A DNA stretch of 64,000 bases, taken from Sinorhizobium medicae (GTDB lineage: Bacteria > Pseudomonadota > Alphaproteobacteria > Rhizobiales > Rhizobiaceae). Of this stretch, positions 8,301 to 16,101 are shown piece by piece (positions within the stretch are counted from its first letter, which is position 1; each line of letters opens with the position of its first letter). Location of the stretch: positions 248,001-312,000 of the forward strand of contig NZ_VITA01000004.1 in NCBI RefSeq assembly GCF_007827695.1, written 5' to 3'. A program made the position numbers and the translations under genes. The notes under the pieces are model-generated. The model searched no databases, had not been told where the DNA came from, and worked only from the letters and a program-made list of their open reading frames with translations.

Positions 8301-10058
8301 GTGTCCTTGTTTCAGGTGTATGCAAGAGCGCTTCAGTATCTTGCTGTCCACAAGTTTCGTGTCGGGGCGATCGTTGTCGCCAATATCGTCCTGGCCGCCA
8401 TCACCATCGCCGAGCCGATTCTCTTCGGCCGGATCATCGACGCGATCTCGACACAGAAGGACGTGGCGCCGATGCTGCTCCTGTGGGCGGGCTTCGGCGT
8501 CTTCAATACGATCGCCTTCGTTCTCGTCTCGCGCGAGGCTGACCGGCTTGCCCACGGCCGCCGTGCTTCGCTGTTGACCGAAGCCTTCGGCCGCATCATC
8601 TCGATGCCGCTTTCCTGGCACAGCCAGCGCGGCACCTCCAACGCACTGCATACGCTGCTGCGCGCTTGCGAGACGCTTTTCGGCCTTTGGCTCGAATTCA
8701 TGCGGCAGCATCTCGCGACCGCAGTGGCGCTCGTGCTTCTGGTTCCGACGGCCTTTGCGATGGACGTCCGGCTGTCGCTCATCCTCGTCGTGCTCGGCGC
8801 AGCCTATGTGATGATCAGCAAGGCCGTGATGAGCCGCACGAAAGAGGGCCAGGCTTCCGTCGAGAGCCATTATCACACGGTCTTCTCGCATGTGTCGGAT
8901 TCGATCAGCAATGTTTCCGTGGTGCACAGTTACAACCGCATCGAAGCCGAAACGCGCGAGCTGAAGAACTTCACCCAGCGTCTGCTGTCGGCCCAGTACC
9001 CGGTCCTCGACTGGTGGGCTCTGGCGAGCGGCCTCAACCGCATCGCTTCAACCATATCGATGATGGCGATCCTCGTCATCGGCACCGTTCTCGTGCAGCG
9101 CGGCGAGCTCGGCGTCGGCGAGGTGATTGCTTTCATCGGCTTCGCCAATCTGCTGATCGGCCGTCTCGACCAGATGAAGGCTTTCGCCACCCAGATTTTC
9201 GAAGCCCGCGCCAAGCTCGAAGACTTCTTCCAGCTGGAGGATTCGGTTCAGGACCGCGAGGAACCCGCCGATGCCGGGGAACTCAAGGGCGTCGTCGGCG
9301 AGGTCGAATTCAGGGACATTTCCTTCGACTTCGCGAACTCGGCCCAAGGCGTGCGCGACGTGTCCTTCAAGGCCAAAGCCGGCCAGACGGTTGCCATTGT
9401 CGGCCCGACCGGCGCCGGAAAAACCACGCTCGTCAACCTTCTGCAGCGGGTCCATGAGCCGAAGAGCGGAAAGATCCTCATCGACGGCGTGGACATCGGA
9501 ACCGTCACCCGCAAGTCGCTCCGCCGGTCGATCGCCACGGTCTTTCAGGATGCGGGCCTCATGAACCGGTCGATCGGCGACAATATCCGCCTCGGCCGCG
9601 AGGACGCCTCTCTGGACGAGGTGATGGCCGCCGCCGAAGCCGCCGCTGCGAGCGACTTCATCGAGGACCGCCTCAACGGCTACGACACGGTCGTCGGCGA
9701 ACGCGGCAACCGATTGTCGGGCGGCGAACGGCAAAGGATCGCCATCGCCCGCGCGATCCTGAAGAACGCGCCTATCCTGGTGCTGGACGAGGCGACCAGC
9801 GCGCTCGACGTGGAGACAGAGGCCCGAGTCAAGGATGCGATCGACGCGCTCCGGAAGGACCGGACGACCTTCATCATCGCCCACCGCCTGTCGACGGTGC
9901 GGGAGGCCGATCTGGTCATCTTCATGGATCAGGGCCGAATCGTGGAAATGGGCGGCTTCAACGAGCTCAGCCAGAGCAATGGCCGCTTTGCCGCACTGCT
10001 TCGCGCCAGCGGGATCCTTACGGACGAGGATGTTCGCAAGAGCCTTACGGCAGCGTGA
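8301..10058 (+). CDS. ndvA: Beta-(1->2)-glucan export ATP-binding/permease protein NdvA
   Basis: ABC exporter of cyclic beta-1,2-glucan from cytoplasm to periplasm, needed for nodule invasion and osmotic adaptation in Sinorhizobium. The half-transporter of 585 residues has an N-terminal six-helix membrane domain (about 20-310) and a C-terminal nucleotide-binding domain: Walker A GPTGAGKTT, signature LSGGERQR, Walker B ILVLDEATSALD, and H-loop IAHRLST. The sequence is nearly that of S. meliloti NdvA as I recall it. Translation starts at GTG 8301 (protein MSLFQVYARAL), preceded by AAAGGGGTGAG. ndvB, which makes the substrate, lies about 10 kb away on the other strand, with an accessory region between them. 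Confidence 0.97.
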   Translation: MSLFQVYARALQYLAVHKFRVGAIVVANIVLAAITIAEPILFGRIIDAISTQKDVAPMLLLWAGFGVFNTIAFVLVSREADRLAHGRRASLLTEAFGRIISMPLSWHSQRGTSNALHTLLRACETLFGLWLEFMRQHLATAVALVLLVPTAFAMDVRLSLILVVLGAAYVMISKAVMSRTKEGQASVESHYHTVFSHVSDSISNVSVVHSYNRIEAETRELKNFTQRLLSAQYPVLDWWALASGLNRIASTISMMAILVIGTVLVQRGELGVGEVIAFIGFANLLIGRLDQMKAFATQIFEARAKLEDFFQLEDSVQDREEPADAGELKGVVGEVEFRDISFDFANSAQGVRDVSFKAKAGQTVAIVGPTGAGKTTLVNLLQRVHEPKSGKILIDGVDIGTVTRKSLRRSIATVFQDAGLMNRSIGDNIRLGREDASLDEVMAAAEAAAASDFIEDRLNGYDTVVGERGNRLSGGERQRIAIARAILKNAPILVLDEATSALDVETEARVKDAIDALRKDRTTFIIAHRLSTVREADLVIFMDQGRIVEMGGFNELSQSNGRFAALLRASGILTDEDVRKSLTAA

Positions 10059-10065
10059 TCCCATC

Positions 10066-10515
10066 GCTGGTCTGCATCGGGCAGGAGGGGAGCCTTGCGG
10101 CGTCCCTCCTCCCGTGCGTACGGTTTCGCACACGGCGGCTCACCAAGTGTAAGTCAGTTAGCCGTCGGAGTTCCTGCTGAAGCGAGGTCATCCGGAGCCG
10201 ATGGTAGAAGGCCTTGCTGAATGCATCGTTCATGTGGCTGGCCCCGGCGTTCCACCAGGGTTCATGACCGTTGCCGGCCGAGTCACGTGCCGCTGTTCCG
10301 TCAGGTCGCTCAGGCGCGTGGCACGCGTGGCAGGCCGTTTCCATTGTCGCCAGACAATATAGTCCAGTTTGCGCCGCAGCCAGCCATCCAATTCCTTCAG
10401 ACACCTTTCACTCCGGCCGACCGGAAGCGGGCGATCCAGCCGCGCCAGGCTCGGCGCCGCCCTCTTGAGGCGCGATGCCTTGTGGCGGGTCATGGAATAG
10501 CCGAGAGAAGTGCCT
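10066..10515 (-). pseudogene. Decayed 3' end of a group II intron (maturase tail plus domain V/VI)
   Basis: Read on the minus strand, two overlapping frames give pieces of a group II intron reverse transcriptase/maturase. First comes LGYSMTRHKASRL, then a run-on to LKELDGWLRRKL and WRQWKRPATRATRL (the maturase X domain). After a frameshift near 10320-10400 follow EPWWNAGASHMNDAFSKAF and LGL-like LQQELRRL. Just downstream (10105-10147) lies a GAGCCG-containing hairpin typical of intron domain V, then a second stem (about 10078-10110) fitting domain VI. The reverse-transcriptase core with its YADD motif and the intron 5' end are absent, and there are internal deletions, so it cannot be active. 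It abuts the end of ndvA by about 10 bases. Confidence 0.75.
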
Positions 10516-10858
10516 TTCCGCAATCGGTCGCCCGCGGGTGGGTCATGCCTTCGCTCACCCACTTCCTTGCCGAGCGGCTGGCCTCGCGGTAAACGGCGCC
10601 AAGAGCGCGGTGGACCGCGCCGATCGTCTCGCCCGAGGCTGGTACGGGTGATTGGTAGCGGAACGACATATGATGGCCGCACGACGCTGTCGGTCGCCGT
10701 AACGAGTCAGGCCGGGCGAACTGCGAGAGCGAAGCTTGCGTCCGCTGTCTTGCAACATTGACGGCGAACGTGGTTGTGACGCTCCGGTGACGAACTTTTC
10801 CCGTGAGGCTTCCTTCCATTCCTGAGAGAGGACCGCACCGTCAAACCATGGATCAAAA
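10516..10858. other. Unassigned 340-base stretch between intron remnant and palindrome
   Basis: I find no convincing gene here. A minus-strand frame of about 110 codons is open but has Arg/Ser/Pro-rich shadow-like composition, no ribosome-binding site and no recognised motif. It could be diverged intron sequence or pre-insertion intergenic DNA. Confidence 0.4.
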
Positions 10859-10859
10859 C

Positions 10860-10892
10860 ATCTACAGCGCCGTGCGTCTTATCAGACGCACA
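10860..10892. repeat. Truncated rhizobial palindromic repeat (left half)
   Basis: The sequence CTACAGCGCC is followed by an inner hairpin, GTGCGTC at 10872-10878 pairing with GACGCAC at 10885-10891. This matches the left arm and core of a palindrome of the type seen complete in front of leuB (58110-58160). There the outer arm CTGCAGC is matched by GCTGCAG. Here the right outer arm is missing, and the DNA passes directly into the GntR-gene promoter. Confidence 0.5.
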
Positions 10893-10929
10893 TTGACTAA
10901 AATCTTACTAGGTACTAGGTAAGTACTTA
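10893..10929 (+). promoter_or_regulatory. Candidate promoter and GntR operator
   Basis: TTGACT at 10893-10898 could be a -35 element, with a weak -10 (TAGGTA) 17 bases on. Immediately downstream is a perfect 10-bp palindrome, TAAGTACTTA (10920-10929), and the preceding segment carries CTTAC...GTAAG arms. Palindromes close to the start of a FadR-type GntR gene are usual autoregulatory operators. This is inference from position and symmetry only. Confidence 0.45.
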
Positions 10930-10949
10930 GATGTCGGGAAGGAGCGGGG

Positions 10950-11612
10950 ATGTCGGCGCCATTGCGGCAGATCGCATATGAGAATTTCAAGAACAGGCTT
11001 TTTGACCGGACATTGATTCCGGGGCGCTTTCTGTCGCAAAGAGAGCTGTGCGACATACTCGAAAGCCCGATGGGGGCTGTCCGAGAAGCGTTGAAGCGGC
11101 TTGAAGCCGAAGGCTTGATCAACATTTTGCCCCAGCGCGGCGTGCAGATCACCGATATCAACCTGAGCCTGATTAATGAAGCCTTCCAGTTCCGGCTTCT
11201 CATCGAGCAGGAAGCGGCGCGAAAAATGGCGGGGTCGCCGAATCGTGCTGAGCTGGCGGAATTGCGCGAGCGGACCCAGAACATCAGATCGCGGGCAGAG
11301 CGGGCCGATGCCTCTGACCAGACCTATCTGAAGGATGGGCTGGAGGTCGACCTGGCGCTTCACGATATGCTGGTCGCTCATTTCGATAACTCGCTGATCA
11401 GCGGCACCCATAGGATAATCCAGGACCGTGTCCGGCTGATCCGCTCCAACAAGAACTACACCACGTCACGATTGGTCGATGCCATGTCGGAGCATCTGGC
11501 GATTATCGACGCGCTGCTGGCGACGGATGAAAACGCTGCGGTCGCCGCATTGAAGTCTCATCTCACCACATCATGGCGGCGCGCCCTTGGACATGAGGAT
11601 CTGTCATCGTGA
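10950..11612 (+). CDS. GntR-family (FadR/FCD subfamily) transcriptional regulator
   Basis: A 220-residue regulator, first gene of the sulfatase operon. The winged helix-turn-helix is at about residues 10-70 (LSQRELCDILESPMGAVREALKRLEAEGLINILPQRGVQI). The C-terminal all-helical FCD domain (about 78-215) carries the spaced acidic and histidine residues expected for metal-assisted effector binding, including LHDMLVAHFDN and SEHLAIIDALL. The ATG at 10950 has GGAAGGAG 8-10 bases upstream. Its stop overlaps the sulfatase start (GTGA), so it is translated with the genes it probably controls. FCD regulators usually sense a carboxylic acid or sugar acid, which would fit an aldonate or similar end product of the pathway below. 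Base composition and codon choice appear different from the flanking rhizobial genes. Confidence 0.87.
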   Translation: MSAPLRQIAYENFKNRLFDRTLIPGRFLSQRELCDILESPMGAVREALKRLEAEGLINILPQRGVQITDINLSLINEAFQFRLLIEQEAARKMAGSPNRAELAELRERTQNIRSRAERADASDQTYLKDGLEVDLALHDMLVAHFDNSLISGTHRIIQDRVRLIRSNKNYTTSRLVDAMSEHLAIIDALLATDENAAVAALKSHLTTSWRRALGHEDLSS

Positions 11613-13078
11613 ACAAGCCGAATGTCCTGTTCATATTCTCTGATCAGCACGCGCAGAAAGTAGCGGGCTGTTATGGCGATGATGTCGTCCGAACGCCCAA
11701 TATCGACCGGCTCGCGCAGGAAGGTGTGCGCTTCGACAATGCCTATTGCCCGTCACCGATCTGCACGCCAAGCCGGATGTCGATGCTGACCGCCCGCTGG
11801 CCGCACAGGCAGGAATGCTGGACGAATGACGACATGCTTCGTTCGGATGTCCCGACATGGCTGCACCGGGCGGGAGAGGCCGGCTACCGCCCCGCGCTGA
11901 TCGGCCGGATGCATTCGATAGGCCCGGACCAGCTTCACGGCTATGCCGAGCGTGGAATCGGGGATCATACGCCGAATTTCGCGGGGATCGCACGATTTCC
12001 CATGGGTGTGCTTGAAGGCACCAACGAACCGGATTCCGTATCCCTGACGCAAAGTGGAGCGGGAATGGCGATCTACCAGCGGAAAGATCAGGACGTCGTG
12101 GATGCCGCTGCGGCCTGGCTTCGGGATAAGGGAGCGGCCAGAAACGCCGCCGGGCAGCAATTTTGCCTGACGGTCGGGCTGATGACGCCGCATGCCCCCT
12201 ATGTCGTCGATCGCGAGGCCTTCGACCATTATCACGGGCAAGTACCGCCGCCCCGTCTGGATGTGCCGCAGGACGAGCATGACTGGCATCGGTGGTGGCG
12301 TCACGACCGCGGCATCGGCGAAGTGTCTGATGCAGTCAGGGATCGCGCCCGTGCCGCCTATTGGGGGCTTGTGCAGCGCACCGATGAAATGATCGGGCAG
12401 GTTCTCGACGCGCTCAAGGAAATCGGCGCGATGGACGATACCCTGATCGTCTATGCGTCCGATCACGGCGACCATGTCGGAGAACGTGGCCTGTGGTGGA
12501 AACATACATTCTTTGAAGAATCCGTGAAGTTTCCGCTGGTGATGCGGCTTCCCGGCGCCATTCCGGCGGGCGAAAGCCGGGATCAGGTCGTCAATCTGGT
12601 CGATCTCAGCCAGACGATGATCGAGGTCATGGGGGCTCAGCCTTTGCCCTATGCGGATGGCAAAAGTTTCTGGGCCGTTGCCTGTGATCGCGAAGCGCCA
12701 TGGGAGAACGAGACATTCAGCGAATACTGTACGGATCCGGTACCATCATGGACCGGAGGACGGGCTGTGCAGCAGCGGATGATCCGGTCAGGTTCGTGGA
12801 AATTGTCCGTCTATGACGGCGAGCCGCCGCTTTTGTTTGATCTGTCCACAGATCCGGATGAGCGTATCAATCGCGCCGAGGACCCGGATTGTGCGGAAAT
12901 GTTTCAACGATTGTCGGCGCGCCTGGCCCATGACGGTTGGCGGCCCGAAACGGTTGCCGCCCGCATGCGGGAACGACGAGCCGAGAAAGACATTCTCGCC
13001 GCTTGGGCGCGTGAGGTTCAGCCAGCGCAGACCCATGTCTGGGAATACACCGCCGATATGAACAGACTCGATAACTAA
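11609..13078 (+). CDS. Cytoplasmic type I sulfatase (formylglycine-dependent)
   Basis: A 489-residue sulfatase of the alkaline-phosphatase superfamily, predicted to hydrolyse a sulfate ester. The metal-binding N-terminus is NVLFIFSDQHA. The sulfatase signature CTPSRMSMLTAR puts the cysteine that must be converted to formylglycine at residue 52. The second signature DHGDHVGERGLWWKH holds the Asp, His and Lys that bind metal and sulfate. No signal peptide is present, so the substrate must be imported first; this matches the ABC transporter downstream. Translation starts at GTG 11609, overlapping the regulator's stop. The general layout resembles choline-sulfatase-like enzymes, but the substrate is not readable. 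A formylglycine-generating enzyme is required and is not in this window. Confidence 0.9.
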   Translation: MNKPNVLFIFSDQHAQKVAGCYGDDVVRTPNIDRLAQEGVRFDNAYCPSPICTPSRMSMLTARWPHRQECWTNDDMLRSDVPTWLHRAGEAGYRPALIGRMHSIGPDQLHGYAERGIGDHTPNFAGIARFPMGVLEGTNEPDSVSLTQSGAGMAIYQRKDQDVVDAAAAWLRDKGAARNAAGQQFCLTVGLMTPHAPYVVDREAFDHYHGQVPPPRLDVPQDEHDWHRWWRHDRGIGEVSDAVRDRARAAYWGLVQRTDEMIGQVLDALKEIGAMDDTLIVYASDHGDHVGERGLWWKHTFFEESVKFPLVMRLPGAIPAGESRDQVVNLVDLSQTMIEVMGAQPLPYADGKSFWAVACDREAPWENETFSEYCTDPVPSWTGGRAVQQRMIRSGSWKLSVYDGEPPLLFDLSTDPDERINRAEDPDCAEMFQRLSARLAHDGWRPETVAARMRERRAEKDILAAWAREVQPAQTHVWEYTADMNRLDN

Positions 13079-13114
13079 CCGCCATTTTCATGTAATTCTG
13101 GGAGGAATAAACAC

Positions 13115-14149
13115 ATGAAACACCTAATTGCCGCCATCCTTGCCGCGACGCTTTCGACAGGCACCGCCTGGGCCGAGGATCCCTTGCCCATCCGCATCGG
13201 CGCCGCTTCGGCTGTCGATCATGCTCCGGTCTTCATCGGGGTCGAGAAGGGAATATTCGCCGCACATGGCCTGGATGCGGACGTGGTTATGTATCAGTCC
13301 GGCGTTGATATGGTGAACGGGCTCATGAACGGGGCGCAGGAAGTCAATGTCATGGGCTCGGTCCCGTTCCTGTCCGGGATTTCACGCGGGTTTCCCCTTG
13401 TCCTGATCGGGCATTTGCACGGTGACCCGAACCGTACCGACTATTCCGACAACCAATCCGTTATCGCCTCGGCTGAATCGGGCGTCAAAAAAGCCGATAT
13501 TGCGGCGCTTGCCGGGAAACGGATCGGCTTGCCGCGCGGTACGGGTGCGGAGGGTTATCTGTTCGGGTTACTGAAATCGGCAGGGCTCAGCGAGAAGGAT
13601 GTGCAACTGGTCAATGTGCAGCCGGCAGAGCTGGTGACTGCGCTGACTCAGGGGGACGTTGATGCCATTTCGATCTGGCAGCCCTGGGCCGCGACCGCGC
13701 TGACGAAAATCGAAGGAACGGTTGAGGTCGTCGCGGGGGGCTGCGCGGGTTGCTATGATCCCGGCACGATCCTGACAACCCGCATGGTTGCCACGGAAAA
13801 GCCTGAGGAGCTGAAGCGCTTCATGGCTGCCTTCGCCGAAGCGCAGCAATGGGTGCGTCAGAACCCCGATAAGGCGGCTGAGATAAACACCCGCTGGATT
13901 TCGGGCGTCGATGCCGAAACCATGGCTCTAGCACTGAAGAATATCCCGCTGGATTCGCGCATTTCGGCGCATACCGCCGCAATGTATCAGGAAAAGACAT
14001 TGCCGTTTCTGGTTGGTCTCGGCCGGGTCGAAAAAGTATTCGATCCATCGGATTCCATCGACACAAGCTTTCTGAAGGCCGCGCAGGAAAGCAATCCCAA
14101 GGCATTTTCGGATCTGGAACCTATCCCGAAAGACATTCAGGTCAAGTGA
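13115..14149 (+). CDS. NitT/TauT-type ABC transporter substrate-binding protein
   Basis: A 344-residue periplasmic binding protein of the SsuA/TauA/AtsR group, which bind sulfonates, sulfate esters, nitrate or pyrimidines. Residues 1-20 form a signal peptide (AATLSTGTAWA). The mature start IRIGAASAVDHAPVFIGVEKGIFAAHGLDADV is the family pattern, followed by GMxN-like NGLMNGAQEVNVMG and the hinge segment LAGKRIGLPRGTGAEGYLFGLL. It follows the sulfatase after 36 bases, with GGGAGGAA upstream of the ATG. A cysteine pair (GGCAGCYDPGT) in the second lobe is unusual and might form a disulfide. Position beside a sulfatase suggests a sulfated ligand, as in the AtsRBC sulfate-ester importers of Pseudomonas. 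Confidence 0.9.
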   Translation: MKHLIAAILAATLSTGTAWAEDPLPIRIGAASAVDHAPVFIGVEKGIFAAHGLDADVVMYQSGVDMVNGLMNGAQEVNVMGSVPFLSGISRGFPLVLIGHLHGDPNRTDYSDNQSVIASAESGVKKADIAALAGKRIGLPRGTGAEGYLFGLLKSAGLSEKDVQLVNVQPAELVTALTQGDVDAISIWQPWAATALTKIEGTVEVVAGGCAGCYDPGTILTTRMVATEKPEELKRFMAAFAEAQQWVRQNPDKAAEINTRWISGVDAETMALALKNIPLDSRISAHTAAMYQEKTLPFLVGLGRVEKVFDPSDSIDTSFLKAAQESNPKAFSDLEPIPKDIQVK

Positions 14150-14159
14150 GGCTCAAATC

Positions 14160-14960
14160 ATGAACACGGCCGCACTGACGGGTGGAACGCCCAAGATCTC
14201 GATCCGGGATATGACGCTTGTCCATGTGAACGAAGAACGGCGGCAATCCAATGTTGCCGTCGAAAACCTGACGCTGGACATCATGGAGAATGAATTTCTC
14301 TGCGTTGTCGGGCCATCGGGCTGCGGCAAGTCGACCTTGCTTTCGGCAATCGCCGGATTCATGCAACCGCAGACCGGAACGGTTACGATGAACGGAGAGC
14401 GCATCACCAAACCCGGCGCGGATCGCGGGGTCGTGTTTCAGGAATATGCGCTTCTGCCGTGGAAAACGGTGCTCGACAATGTCGCGCTTGGCCTGAAATT
14501 CAGAGGCGTGCCCAGGGCCGATCGGGAGGCGAAAGCGATGGAATATATCGCGATGGCCCGCCTGACCGAAGCGGCGAAAAAATACCCGCATGAGCTTTCC
14601 GGCGGGATGCGCCAGCGTGCGGCGGTGGCCAGAACGCTGGCGAACACGCCGGAAATCATGATGATGGACGAACCTTTCGCCGCAGTCGACGCGCAGACGC
14701 GCCTGTCGCTTCAGGAGGAATTGCTGCGGGTCTGGAATGACAATCCGATCACGGTCCTTTTCATCACTCATTCAGTTGAAGAGGCCGTGTTTCTTGCAGA
14801 CCGGGTCGCAGTCCTGACGCCGGGGCCGGGAAAACTGCGTGAGATCGTGGAGATAGATATCCCCCGCAATGCGCGACACTGGGATACGATCACAAGTGAC
14901 CCGGAATTCATCGCATTGCGTGACCGGGTCATGGCACTCGTCCGGGATCAAAACGGATGA
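14160..14960 (+). CDS. NitT/TauT-type ABC transporter ATP-binding protein
   Basis: A 266-residue ATPase energising the importer. It shows Walker A GPSGCGKST, Q-loop QEYALLPWKTV (the LLPW pattern typical of TauB/SsuB), signature LSGGMRQR, Walker B MMMDEPFAAVDA and switch ITHSVEEAV. An N-terminal extension of about 30 residues precedes the first strand and resembles that of other SsuB-like proteins. It starts 10 bases after the binding-protein stop and its own stop overlaps the small membrane-anchored protein by 4 bases. The whole set from 10950 to 18627 is therefore one compact transcription unit. Confidence 0.93.
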   Translation: MNTAALTGGTPKISIRDMTLVHVNEERRQSNVAVENLTLDIMENEFLCVVGPSGCGKSTLLSAIAGFMQPQTGTVTMNGERITKPGADRGVVFQEYALLPWKTVLDNVALGLKFRGVPRADREAKAMEYIAMARLTEAAKKYPHELSGGMRQRAAVARTLANTPEIMMMDEPFAAVDAQTRLSLQEELLRVWNDNPITVLFITHSVEEAVFLADRVAVLTPGPGKLREIVEIDIPRNARHWDTITSDPEFIALRDRVMALVRDQNG

Positions 14961-15283
14961 CCCAACGATTGCCATCAGCCTGGCGGTTGCCGGTTCTGTC
15001 GCTTGCGATCGTCCTGGTGGTGATCTTTGGTTTCGGCATCCATGGCCGTATCAACTCGGCCATGCTTTTGGGTGACATGGATCTGTCATCCGATGTCGAT
15101 GTCACCATCGGGCTGAGTTTTGAGCCGGAACGCTTTCATCTGGAAAAATTTCAGGACACCGGGCGCTATCAGGGCTGGTCCGACGGGCGGGCGCTGATCC
15201 TTTCGGCCGATCCCGAGGCGCTTCGCAAACTGGCGCGAAACTACTGGATCGGGACGATCGAACCCTATGAGGCCCCTGAATGA
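14957..15283 (+). CDS. Small membrane-anchored protein of unknown function within the ABC operon
   Basis: A 108-residue protein that I do not recognise. It has one hydrophobic segment near the N-terminus (about residues 12-30, VLSLAIVLVVIFGFGI). This is followed by an acidic, soluble C-terminal part of about 75 residues (VDVTIGLSFEPERFHLEKFQDTG), which is predicted to face the periplasm. The gene overlaps the ATPase stop and the first permease start by 4 bases on each side, so it must be made together with the transporter. Sulfonate, nitrate and taurine importers normally lack such a subunit. Possible roles are a permease accessory, a docking factor for the binding protein, or an assembly factor. 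The tight coupling argues against a spurious reading frame. Confidence 0.8.
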   Translation: MTQRLPSAWRLPVLSLAIVLVVIFGFGIHGRINSAMLLGDMDLSSDVDVTIGLSFEPERFHLEKFQDTGRYQGWSDGRALILSADPEALRKLARNYWIGTIEPYEAPE

Positions 15284-16101
15284 CCGATAGCGTTGCCATC
15301 CATCTCAGACCGCGCACCCTTTGGATTTCCCGGGCGCAGCGGCGCGGAACGGCTGGTATTCTGGCGGTGCTGCTGCTGTGGCAGATATCCGTCTGGATCA
15401 TCGATCTTCCGCCCTATTTCTATCCTGCCCCCCGGGACGTTCTGGCGGCATTCGGCGAACTGATCCGGAACGGCATTCTGATCGAGTATCTCGCCGACAG
15501 CTCATGGCGTTATGCCGTGAGCGTCGGGACGGGATTGTCTCTTGGGATCATCTTCGGACTGCTGATCGGGCTATCGGGCTTCTGGTCGCGGCTGCTGGGG
15601 TCGATCATCAGGTTTTTCTACGCCATTGTCGAGGTTGCCTGGATTCCGTTGCTGGTAATCTGGATCGGTTATGGTTTCCCCACCATTCTGATCGCCATCT
15701 CCTATGTGGTTTTCTTCCCAGTACTTTATAACACGCTGACAGGGGTGCAGACGATCCAGCCGGTCCTTATCAACGCGGTCAGGACGCTTGGCGCCTCGCG
15801 CTTTCAGGTGCTGACTTCGGTTATCCTGCCCGCCGCCTTGCCGAATATCATGACAGGGCTGCGGGTCGGGGCGGGTTTCGCTTTCCGGGGACTTATCTTT
15901 GCCGAGATGATCGCCGCCGGTTCCGGGCTCGGCTTCCTGATTTTTGATGGGGCGAGCACACGCCAGACCGACCGTGTCGTTGTCGGCATGATCATGATGG
16001 GGCTGCTGTGGCTGTTGATGGACCGTCTGCTCCTGCGGCCGATCGAGCGCGCCACAATCGAACGCTGGGGGCTTGTCCGGGCTCAGGGAGGTGAATCATG
16101 A
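15280..16101 (+). CDS. NitT/TauT-type ABC transporter permease (first)
   Basis: A 273-residue inner-membrane permease with about six hydrophobic helices. The cytoplasmic EAA loop reads NAVRTLGASRFQVLTSVILPAALPNIMTGLRVGAGFAFRG, a clear SsuC/TauC pattern. It is followed by FAEMIAAGSGLGFLIFDGAS and a final helix MMGLLWLLMDRLLLRPIE. It overlaps the small protein upstream and the second permease downstream by 4 bases. It differs from the second permease across its whole length, so the channel is probably a heterodimer, whereas TauT/SsuABC importers usually have a single permease gene. Confidence 0.92.
   Translation: MTDSVAIHLRPRTLWISRAQRRGTAGILAVLLLWQISVWIIDLPPYFYPAPRDVLAAFGELIRNGILIEYLADSSWRYAVSVGTGLSLGIIFGLLIGLSGFWSRLLGSIIRFFYAIVEVAWIPLLVIWIGYGFPTILIAISYVVFFPVLYNTLTGVQTIQPVLINAVRTLGASRFQVLTSVILPAALPNIMTGLRVGAGFAFRGLIFAEMIAAGSGLGFLIFDGASTRQTDRVVVGMIMMGLLWLLMDRLLLRPIERATIERWGLVRAQGGES

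Noticed and set aside
10490..10819. 110-codon minus-strand frame between the intron remnant and the palindrome
   Set aside because: Ser/Arg-rich, no ribosome-binding site, no recognised family, and it crosses from intron-derived into other sequence.
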